Below the pieces are notes generated by a model, which was not told the origin of the DNA, made no database searches, and saw nothing but the letters and a program-made list of their open reading frames with translations. The position numbers and the translations under genes were made by a program. This document shows, in pieces, positions 26,254 to 32,806 of a stretch of DNA of 42,453 bases (positions are counted from its first letter, which is position 1; each line of letters starts with the position of its first letter). Source of the stretch: Chryseobacterium sp. (GTDB lineage: Bacteria; Bacteroidota; Bacteroidia; Flavobacteriales; Weeksellaceae); contig QFQW01000029.1 in NCBI GenBank assembly GCA_003248755.1, positions 1 to 42,453 of the forward strand, written 5' to 3'.

Positions 26254-27303
26254 TTATTCTTTCTTTAGTTTTTTTACGATATACAACCTTACAGGCTCCT
26301 CAAAATATTTGAAAGCCAATGATGCCATCAACAAATTCAGCGAAATCAGAATTAATAATTCCAAAGGAAGAGAGATGTATTTGGAAAGACTCATCGCACC
26401 TATATAATTCTGGAATGGTTTGAAAACATAAAAAGCTGTCAGCTGAAACATATAGAAAGCAAAAGAGATATTCCCAAGATAAACCATTCTTTTCGTATTA
26501 AATAATCGGTCAAAATATGTAGGAAATGAAAGAGAATAAATGATGCCTGCAAATATCAACATACATAACGCATCCATTTTGTAATTAGTAAATGTAAGTA
26601 TTACTAAAGCCAAAATGCTTAGAACAAAAATCAAACTCGCCATTTTCTTGGAAATCTGAAAATCAAACCTCAACAGACCAATACTTACACCAAGAAAAAA
26701 CTCAGGAATAATCCTTTCCAATCCATTATAAGTATATTCATTAAGATCAAAATTTTCGATATTGAGCCACCTTACAATAAAGAAAAGAACAACGGCTAAA
26801 AGAAAAATTCTCCCAAATATTTTATTAATTCTAAAAGAAAAAGCCGAAATCACAAAAAGAAAAACATAAGCAAACCATTCGTCTGACAAACTCCAAGAAT
26901 GCGTATTCCAGCTCAGAGCATCATTGATATTCCAAGCATGGATCATCAATAGATTTGAAACAATATGATCCGGTCTTATTACCAAATCTTTTTGATGAAA
27001 AATATATTTCCCGACAAACAAAAGAATCCCAACAATCACAAACGTCAGGATCTGTAACGGATAGATTTTAGCGAATCTTTTCAATAAAAAATTATAGTAT
27101 TTTTTTGAAGTGATTTCTTCTAAGAAAAAGCTTTTGTAATATGCATAAGTCAAAATAAAACCGCTCAAAACAAAGAAAATATCTACTCCTAGATAACCTT
27201 TATCCAGAAAAAATTGATTAATCCCACCAATGTAAACACTGCAATGATACAAGAAAACCCAAAGCGCCGTATAAAATCTTAGTCCTGTTAAATTATTTAG
27301 CAT
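26254..27303 (-). CDS. OafA/YrhL-type membrane acyltransferase
   Basis: 349 residues with ten membrane helices. The N-terminus LTGLRFYTALWVFLYHCSVY has the conserved Arg (R9) and the catalytic-type His (H20). The family signature GYLGVDIFFVLSGFIL follows at about 36-50. These acyltransferase-3 proteins put acetyl or other acyl groups on sugars at the periplasmic face. The gene ends 83 bases before the EpsG-like gene and starts 14 bases after the GT-C-like gene, so it likely decorates the polymer made in this region. Confidence 0.9.
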   Translation of the reverse strand: MLNNLTGLRFYTALWVFLYHCSVYIGGINQFFLDKGYLGVDIFFVLSGFILTYAYYKSFFLEEITSKKYYNFLLKRFAKIYPLQILTFVIVGILLFVGKYIFHQKDLVIRPDHIVSNLLMIHAWNINDALSWNTHSWSLSDEWFAYVFLFVISAFSFRINKIFGRIFLLAVVLFFIVRWLNIENFDLNEYTYNGLERIIPEFFLGVSIGLLRFDFQISKKMASLIFVLSILALVILTFTNYKMDALCMLIFAGIIYSLSFPTYFDRLFNTKRMVYLGNISFAFYMFQLTAFYVFKPFQNYIGAMSLSKYISLPLELLILISLNLLMASLAFKYFEEPVRLYIVKKLKKE

Positions 27304-27317
27304 AAATTTTCTTTAAA

Positions 27318-28667
27318 TTACCAATAAAAATTACCAATCATCTGCATCCCAAAAGACTGGAAAAGACAGAGATAAAACAGGATTTTGAATTGATCAGAAT
27401 TGATATCCTTCAATAAAATCAAAAAGTAAGGAACCAAAAACAAACAAGCCCTTGCTGTTTCACCAGTTCCGTAAGCACCAGTCAAAAGCATTAGTGAAAT
27501 TGCCGAAATCGCTGAGAAAAACAGAATATTGACATTTCGATTTTCAAAGACTTCTGTTCCGTCTTTTTTAGAAAAGAAAACTGCCAAAAATCCAAAAGAC
27601 AAGAACAAAAAGATCTCTCCAATATCTTCCAATCTTGTCATCAGATAAACAAATGGCTGATGAAACAATCTGAAACCATCCGGATTTTCGGAATGAGAAG
27701 CCCGTAAAAATGTATCTAATTGATTATAACCTGTCGTTGTATAAATAACCAGAAAAGTCAAAACAAATATAACAGCACTCATCAGACTCAGCCAAATGAA
27801 ATTCCATTTTCCCTTCAGTAAAAAATAGAAACTAAAACACCCTAAAAATGCAAATAGAAATAATCCTGAAAATGTCAAAAGGTTTGTCAAAATTAACCCA
27901 AGTGAAATCAATAAAAATGAAACAGCATCGATTTTATTCTGATGAAAAATTCTGGCAAATCCTAAAAGGAAAATTAAGGTTGAAGTAAGAACCAATGCAT
28001 CTATCGAAACCAAAAGATAGATATTAACTGACGGAACAACAGCAAACAAAAGCAACATCCATTTTCTCCTCGTCTCTTCGAAGCCAAGATCAACTAAAAC
28101 CTGATAAAACAATGGAAATGATAAACACCCAATGGCAAAAAATACAACTGCCAAAGTCTCGATATTAGAAATATTCATAATCCAAAAATGCAAAAGCGTC
28201 ACAAATGGAGGATGTGTTTTTGTATGCATTTGAAAATGCTCCAGATTCTTAGAAAAATCTCTTAACCAAATTTGTCCGTCGGTAATGTTGATGGCGTCAG
28301 CATAATACTGTCGCCCTTTAAGATAAAAAGGCTGAAGGAAAGCAATATCAAAATCTCCTTGACTCAGATTCCCTAATAAAACCAAAATAATAGCAATCAA
28401 GAAGAGAAGATATACATTCAGTTTTTCGGCATACTTAAAAGCAAAAATACCGGAAACTAAAAACAGAAAAGCAAATACAAATCCACTCCAAAGAAACTGA
28501 TTGGGATAGATGACAGAAATAGGGAAAAGAATACCTGTTCCTGTATAGCCACCATTGTTCTGATAATAAAAATTAGCGCCGGCAATCGCTATCCAAGTGA
28601 CTATCGCTACAAAAAAGACCAGCCAAGGAAAGCTTTTAAGATTGGCCCATTGCAATTTTTCTCCCAT
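27318..28667 (-). CDS. Multi-TM GT-C-like membrane protein
   Basis: 449 residues with about eleven membrane helices. After the third helix comes a periplasmic loop with DFDIAFLQPFYLKGRQYYADA and then KTHPPFVTLLHFWI (K150 to P154). A T-H-P-P segment after a long loop is typical of bacterial GT39-like mannosyltransferase homologues. The gene is the first of the minus-strand run that extends to 22390, and a -7-like box lies 30 bases upstream. Its role is probably sugar transfer to the surface glycan, but the assignment to a GT family is tentative. Confidence 0.6.
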   Translation of the reverse strand: MGEKLQWANLKSFPWLVFFVAIVTWIAIAGANFYYQNNGGYTGTGILFPISVIYPNQFLWSGFVFAFLFLVSGIFAFKYAEKLNVYLLFLIAIILVLLGNLSQGDFDIAFLQPFYLKGRQYYADAINITDGQIWLRDFSKNLEHFQMHTKTHPPFVTLLHFWIMNISNIETLAVVFFAIGCLSFPLFYQVLVDLGFEETRRKWMLLLFAVVPSVNIYLLVSIDALVLTSTLIFLLGFARIFHQNKIDAVSFLLISLGLILTNLLTFSGLFLFAFLGCFSFYFLLKGKWNFIWLSLMSAVIFVLTFLVIYTTTGYNQLDTFLRASHSENPDGFRLFHQPFVYLMTRLEDIGEIFLFLSFGFLAVFFSKKDGTEVFENRNVNILFFSAISAISLMLLTGAYGTGETARACLFLVPYFLILLKDINSDQFKILFYLCLFQSFGMQMIGNFYW

Positions 28668-28696
28668 TCAAAATGTGTTTTCTTGTTTTTAATTGT

Positions 28697-28704
28697 CAAA
28701 AATA
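28697..28704 (-). promoter_or_regulatory. -7 element before the 28667-22390 gene run
   Basis: On the minus strand this reads TATTTTTG, matching TAnnTTTG, about 30 bases before the first start codon of the run. Confidence 0.4.
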
Positions 28705-28762
28705 TTAATAAAACTTCAGAATGCTCATTAATTTTTTGTGATTATCCCAAGTTTTTACAAAA

Positions 28763-28839
28763 GGCTTTGACTACGCTCAGCCTGACATTCTCTCAACTCA
28801 TCTTATAAGTATTGTCACACTCTGCGTAGTCGAAGTGTC
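28763..28839. repeat. Imperfect inverted repeat between divergent genes
   Basis: The arm TTTGACTACGC (about 28766-28776) has its near-perfect complement GCGTAGTCGAAG at 28824-28835, and matching TGACA/TGTCA ends lie between the arms. Repeats with a GACTACGCTCAG core are common in flavobacterial intergenic regions, as far as I recall. The whole region 28668-29110 otherwise holds the promoter-like box for the minus run and no gene that I can see. Confidence 0.55.
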
Positions 28840-29110
28840 TATAATCCATAAAGAACAATTTAACAAAGTCAATTTTGCGCCTTTAAAACACATTTATTTT
28901 AAAAAACTTCGAGCCTTTGCGTTAAAAAATTATTTATTCAAAATCTCAAACACAAAAGTAGTAGCCCATTCTATTGATATTGTTTTCAAACTATAATGCG
29001 ACAAACCTGCATAAACTTGTTTTCATGCAAATAATTTCAACCAAAAAAAACATCATCATGTATAAAATATGATTATTTTCAACCCGTTTAACAAATTAAA
29101 TTCACAAACG

Positions 29111-29587
29111 ATGAGTGCAAAAAATCAAATCAGTGTAGAGATCCCTGAAACAGTGATCTCAGATGTCAACAAAAAATTACTGGAGTGCCGATCTCTTCTT
29201 GCTCCTTATTTGCAGGGACTGACTCCTGATCAAAGGGAAAGTATTTTCAAAATGGGAGACAAAACAGTAGCTACTGTGCAAAAAGTGGAAGACTACACAG
29301 AAACGAATCCTGAATTTGCACCAAGCTATATGGATCAGCCGGAGTTTCATAAAGATGTGGCTGTGGTCAACGGTCTTTCTCCACTTCGCAATCTTTCTAC
29401 GCAACTGGCCTCTGACCTGAGCGATACCATTATGCTGGCCGGCAACGAAGCATTATTGGCAGCTATGCTCTACTACGGCGCCGTGAAAGAAGCAGCTGAC
29501 AAAGGTGTTGCGACGGCAAAACCAATCTACGAAGACCTCAGCAAGAGATTTACGAGAAAAGGCAACAGACCAGCGCCTAAAGCGTAA
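29111..29587 (+). CDS. Conserved hypothetical protein, helical
   Basis: 158 residues from the ATG at 29111; an earlier in-frame ATG at 29069 would add 14 residues. The protein is mainly helical, with no signal peptide and no membrane segment. I recall similar unnamed proteins in Bacteroidota sharing the pattern ISVEIPE, LLAPYLQGLTPDQR, NPEFAPSYMDQPEF and LSDTIMLAGNEALLAAMLYYGAVK. The best conserved stretch is the last one, around residues 111-134. The end is basic (KRFTRKGNRPAPKA). Its base composition is more GC-rich than the flanking genes. No function is known to me. A strong hairpin and the 21-bp array follow directly. Confidence 0.7.
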   Translation: MSAKNQISVEIPETVISDVNKKLLECRSLLAPYLQGLTPDQRESIFKMGDKTVATVQKVEDYTETNPEFAPSYMDQPEFHKDVAVVNGLSPLRNLSTQLASDLSDTIMLAGNEALLAAMLYYGAVKEAADKGVATAKPIYEDLSKRFTRKGNRPAPKA

Positions 29588-29609
29588 TCATTCTAAGCTT
29601 CAAATTTCA

Positions 29610-29653
29610 AAACGACCCTTTTAGGCTCAAAAACCAGCCAAAAAGGGTCGTTT
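29610..29653 (+). terminator. Long hairpin after the hypothetical gene, possible terminator
   Basis: Arms of 13 bases (29610-29622 and 29641-29653) are perfectly complementary, with an 18-base loop. It begins 22 bases after the stop at 29587. There is no long T-run behind it, so termination is likely but not certain. The right arm is the first unit of the tandem array. Confidence 0.55.
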
Positions 29654-29800
29654 GTCAGTCAAAAAGGGTGGATTCTTAACCTAAAAGGCTCACCGACGAA
29701 CCTAAAAGGGTGGAAAACGATGCAAAAAGGGTGGTTTTCCAACCTAAAAGGTTCAAATCCCAGGCAAAAAGGGTGGTTTTTGATGCAAATTGGATGGATG
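29616..29800. repeat. 21-bp tandem array, about nine units
   Basis: The G-run after the A-tract recurs at 29645, 29666, 29687, 29708, 29729, 29750, 29771 and 29792, exactly 21 bases apart each time, and the phase extends back to 29624. The core is CAAAAAGGGTGG in most units, alternating with a CTAAAAGG(C/T)TCA form; middle bases vary. One frame is open from 29597 to the TAG at 29807 and would give a heptad such as QKGWFSN or LKGSPTN, but it has no start codon before the fifth unit. The rest of 29588-29922 contains no gene that I can support. Confidence 0.85.
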
Positions 29801-29922
29801 AAAGGATAGTTGGTAATAGAAAAACAGCTTTTAGCATCTTATATTTTTAGGATGGGCGCAACTGGATATAGTTTGTATTGGCGCAATGCGTATATTTGTG
29901 TGTTATGCATAATCTTTTTCAT

Positions 29923-30770
29923 ATGTCAAAAAACCCCAAGACATCAAAAGGTAGAAGACGACTTTACGAAGTGTCAGCCGTTGCATGGTTCGACTTGCTC
30001 GGTTACGGATCTATGCTTCAGCAAGTAAATTTCGACCCGACAAAAAGTGAGGCTATCCTCGCGCTACAGCGGTTAAACCAGTTTCATGAATTTGTTGCAC
30101 AGCGGGCAGGAAGGCACTTTCCAATACATGCTATTAATGATGGAATAATTGCATTCAAAGACTTGTCACCTCGAGCCCACAGTGTAACATTTGCCTTTCT
30201 TGACCGTGCGATAAAGTTGTTTCAGGAATTCAATAAATTAGATAAAGACAAAGGTTTCCCAGGAGCAAGAATGGTTATTGCCGCAGGTTTTCGGGTAAGA
30301 ATAAAAGGGAGTGACCTGGGAAAAGCAGGCTATATTAAAAGTATTGAGTCAAGGCTTAGTGAAGGTGCGATCAGCTCAAGTCAAGCCATCAATGAAGCCT
30401 ACAAATCGCGTCCATATTTTGGTTTGCTTCCTGAATTACAAGCAAATTTTGCTTTCACTAGGCGTACTTAGTTGATAATCTCGGATCTAAAGGAGGCTTC
30501 GGTGGTTCAAATTGCTATATCGATTTATCATTTTTTGACGTTAATTCACTGAAGGGGTTAGAATTTGAAAGAGTAATCGATTGGGAACAAATGGGAATGA
30601 AAGGACAGTTTGGACTACTCAGTCATTTCGACCGTAATTCCGCCAACCATAATAACCACATAGGGTTTCTTGACGCTTTTCAAATTGCATCCAATATTTC
30701 ACATCAAGATAACATAACTAATTTATTACGCGAGAGTACGTTGAAGGTGGATCCACTATCCTATCGATGA
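29923..30770 (+). pseudogene. Frameshifted nucleotidyl-cyclase-like gene
   Basis: The frame opens at ATG 29923 (MSKNPKTSKGRRR) and stops at 30471 after FTRRT. A different frame, open from about 30458 to the TGA at 30768, continues with LVDNLGSKGGFGGSNCY and gives a further 100 residues. One base appears to be missing near 30458-30461 (ACTAGGCG where ACTAAGGCG would keep the frame). Joined, the product would be about 282 residues. D24 in WFDLLGYG and D73 in AINDGIIAF resemble the two metal-binding Asp regions of class III cyclases; this link is weak. The gene is GC-richer than its surroundings, which fits acquisition. A sequencing error remains possible. Confidence 0.6.
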
Positions 30771-30773
30771 CTA

Positions 30774-30904
30774 CGCATAACAAGGGTTTTGCGTCAGGCG
30801 GGCTGAAGTGCAAAATTCAACAGCAGTTTTTCAATGAACTTTAGTATAATATCAGCTTTTGTGCTTCGATTTCCCGCCCGAACGCAAAGCCCCAAACGTT
30901 AGCG
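30774..30904 (+). repeat. attC-like imperfect inverted repeat
   Basis: This lies directly after the cyclase-like gene. The left end reads GCATAACAAGGG, and the right end CCCCAAACGTTAGCGG carries a core-like CGTTAGC at 30897-30903. Between them TTTTGCGTCAGGCGGGCTG (left, from 30787) pairs imperfectly with CCCGCCCGAACGCAAAG (right, about 30873-30889), and AAGTGC pairs near the middle. This layout, an open reading frame followed by a 100-130-base imperfect palindrome bounded by TAAC and GTTA, is that of integron cassette recombination sites. The core departs from GTTRRRY at one position, and no integrase gene is in the window. Confidence 0.5.
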
Positions 30905-30958
30905 GTAAGCATTGTAAGACCGTGTAACTTCAAACTGACGACATTAAATAAACAGAAA

Positions 30959-31321
30959 ATGGCAAAAATATTAGGACTTGACATTGGGATAAATTCAATT
31001 GGATGGGTAATTATTGACGACAGCTCCAACCAAATAATTGACTGCGGAGCTAAAATATTTCCGGCTTCCCGCAATAAAGAAAGACAACTTGCAAGACAAC
31101 AGCATAGGACAGACAATAGATTTATGCAAAGAGCATTGGCTTATTACAAAGGGAGCAAATTGAGCAAACGAACAAGGCCAGTTATTCTGACATTAATTTG
31201 TTTTTCAGTTCTCACCACCTTGTTGACAATTATTAATTTAAGCAATTGGCAATTTTGGCTCAATCTTTCATTGACAGTTTTTGTGGCGACACTTTCACTA
31301 ATACATCAGGACAAAAAATGA
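30959..31321 (+). pseudogene. Cas9 N-terminal fragment fused to an unrelated two-TM tail
   Basis: 120 residues. The start AKILGLDIGINSIGWVIID is the Cas9 RuvC-I segment with its catalytic-type Asp (D8) and the NS-x-GW signature. After IIDCGAKIFPASRNKE comes a basic stretch (RQLARQQHRTDNRFMQR) at the place of the bridge helix. From about residue 63 the sequence changes to KLSKRTRPVILTLICF and two hydrophobic segments unlike any Cas9. A full Cas9 has 1000-1400 residues, and no HNH, REC, Cas1 or Cas2 gene or CRISPR array is present. It is a remnant or an in-frame chimera; whether it is expressed is unknown. It ends in ATGA shared with the next gene. Confidence 0.65.
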
Positions 31322-31491
31322 ATTTTAATTCAATTGATGACATAAAAGCAAACGGATTTTTAGGCTTCAAAAAATTGAATAAAGTATTTAACGACAAATC
31401 CTCAATTCCGAAAATAAAAGGCGTATACCTTATACTTTATCTTGACAATACAACGCCCCGCTGCGCAAAGTCAGGAGACTTTGCGCAATGA
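31318..31491 (+). pseudogene. GIY-YIG-like protein, N-terminal fragment cut at a palindrome
   Basis: 57 residues from the ATG at 31318, which overlaps the previous stop. The sequence SIDDIKANGFLGFKKLNKVF followed by IPKIKGVYLIL resembles the start of GIY-YIG nuclease-family proteins, in which G-V-Y is the first half of the signature. After LDNTTP the frame runs into a perfect palindrome (31462-31487) and stops within it. The YIG half, the catalytic Arg and Glu and the rest of the domain are missing, so this is a truncated gene. Confidence 0.5.
31462..31487. repeat. Perfect 11-bp palindromic hairpin (REP-like)
   Basis: The arm TGCGCAAAGTC (31462-31472) and its exact complement (31477-31487) enclose the loop AGGA. 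It sits exactly where the GIY-YIG-like frame is broken, and it may be an inserted repetitive palindrome. The stretch to 31547 holds no gene. Confidence 0.7.
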
Positions 31492-31547
31492 TGCAAGAAA
31501 ACAAAGACACAAAAAAAATGAAAGACGGTTACACAATAAAATAACCT

Positions 31548-31615
31548 GATGTCGCGGATTTGTAATCCGTGACTGACATAAAAAAACACAGATTACAAAT
31601 CCACGCCATCCAATT
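31548..31615. repeat. REP-like element, left copy
   Basis: The arms GGATTTGTAATC (31556-31567) and GATTACAAATCC (31591-31602) are a perfect 12-bp inverted repeat. A related copy in the same orientation lies at 32690-32755, and the two together bracket the serine hydrolase gene. Confidence 0.75.
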
Positions 31616-31642
31616 GCCGGCTACTATTTATAAACAACCATT

Positions 31643-32677
31643 ATGAATACAAAACTCATTTTTCTTTTCATCCTTTTTACTCAGACAGTGTTTGGTCAGG
31701 TTAGGACTTTTTCGGGTAAAAGCATTAGCCATAAAAAGTTTGACACACTGATAGGCAAAGCGATGGATTCCCTGGACGTTCACGGGATGTCCATAGCAGT
31801 TATTAACAATGGAAAAGTTGTTTACAGTAAAGGTTATGGCTTTTCAAATGTAGCGCAATCCGAGAGAGTGGACAATCAAACTTTTTTTGAAGCAGCTTCT
31901 TTATCAAAACCTGTATTCGCTTCTTTTGTTTTGACATTAGCAAACGAAAACAAAATTGATTTGAATAAACCTTTGTATGAATATCTGCCGCCAACCAATA
32001 TGATAGATGAACGGTATAAGAAAATAGACGCTGCAATGGTGCTAAGCCACACCACGGGTTTACCAAACTGGAGCGAGTCTGACACCATCAACTTTCTATA
32101 CAATCCGGGTGAAAAATTTTCTTACTCCGGAGAAGCTTACACCTATCTGGCTAAAGTAATTGCAAAGCAAAACAATTTGACGCTGGAAACGCTGGACAAT
32201 TATTTCCAAAGTGAGTTGGCTAAAAAATTTGGCTTAAAAGATTTTCATTTTATACTCACTCCAACAATTAAAAATAAACTTGCTACAGGATACCAAAATG
32301 GTTCTGTGGTTTATGATGACAGAGACAGAAATCGTTTTGACTCTGCCGGCGGTCTTTACGCTAACGCTTCAACGTATGCAAAATTCCTTATTGAGCTAAT
32401 GAAACGAGAGCATCTGTTCAAGGATATGTTTGTGCCGAGAATTGATTTAGAAAGCAACGATGTAGTAAAAGAAATATTTGGTGTTGAAGCCTGGACATTG
32501 GGACTTGCAGTGATAAAAATTAAAAATTCAGTCAATTTTTGGCATGGCGGAAATAATCTGGGATTTACATCTTCGTTCACGATTAATCCCGAAAAGAAAT
32601 TCGGTTACGTCTTTTTTACCAATGCAGACCAATGCAATGGAATGAAAAAAATAATAGAAGATATACTTTGGCAATAA
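31643..32677 (+). CDS. Serine hydrolase, beta-lactamase/class C-like fold, exported
   Basis: 344 residues. The signal peptide ends near TVFGQ. The penicillin-binding-like motifs are present: S86-x-x-K89 in AASLSKPV with S86 as nucleophile, Y161-S-G in SYSGEAY at the place of YxN, and HGG in WHGGNN near residue 303 at the place of KTG. The segment LSHTTGLPNW is also typical. Members of this family include class C beta-lactamases, esterases and D-aminopeptidases; the YSG and HGG variants are common in the esterase/peptidase-like branch, so beta-lactam hydrolysis should not be assumed. It is a single gene between two REP-like elements and probably arrived as a unit. Confidence 0.88.
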   Translation: MNTKLIFLFILFTQTVFGQVRTFSGKSISHKKFDTLIGKAMDSLDVHGMSIAVINNGKVVYSKGYGFSNVAQSERVDNQTFFEAASLSKPVFASFVLTLANENKIDLNKPLYEYLPPTNMIDERYKKIDAAMVLSHTTGLPNWSESDTINFLYNPGEKFSYSGEAYTYLAKVIAKQNNLTLETLDNYFQSELAKKFGLKDFHFILTPTIKNKLATGYQNGSVVYDDRDRNRFDSAGGLYANASTYAKFLIELMKREHLFKDMFVPRIDLESNDVVKEIFGVEAWTLGLAVIKIKNSVNFWHGGNNLGFTSSFTINPEKKFGYVFFTNADQCNGMKKIIEDILWQ

Positions 32678-32689
32678 AAACGTTAGACC

Positions 32690-32755
32690 GATGTCGCAGA
32701 TTTATACTCTGTAACTGATACAAAAGCACGGATTACAAATCCGCACTATTCAATT
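32690..32755. repeat. REP-like element, right copy
   Basis: Aligns with 31548-31615 in the same direction at roughly four of five positions, with identical blocks GATGTCGC, GATTACAAATCC and CAATT. The right arm is intact, while the left arm has drifted, so the hairpin is weaker. Just before it AAACGTTAG (32678-32686) repeats nine bases of the attC-like right end. Confidence 0.7.
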
Positions 32756-32760
32756 TAAAA

Positions 32761-32787
32761 AAAGCACAGACCAAAAATCTGTGCTTT
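32761..32787 (-). terminator. topA terminator
   Basis: A 10-bp perfect stem (32761-32770 with 32778-32787) with a seven-base loop, followed on the minus strand by a T-run, 19 bases after the topA stop. Confidence 0.85.
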
Positions 32788-32806
32788 CTATTTTATAAAA
32801 GTTTAA

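Noticed and set aside
29610..29800. CRISPR array
   Set aside because: Units follow each other every 21 bases without unique spacers, and the core itself varies. The nearby Cas9-like fragment is not accompanied by other cas genes.
29830..29905. A second attC-like site before the cyclase-like gene, suggested by GTGTTATGC near 29899
   Set aside because: I could not find paired arms upstream that would fold into the expected hairpin; the motif alone is too short.
29810..30028. 72-residue plus-strand ORF overlapping the start of the cyclase-like gene
   Set aside because: It lies in another frame of the cyclase-like gene, has no recognisable domain and offers no better start context.
31643..32677. 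Calling the serine hydrolase a beta-lactam resistance gene
   Set aside because: The YSG and HGG variants fit the wider esterase/peptidase branch, and sequence alone does not show beta-lactam hydrolysis.
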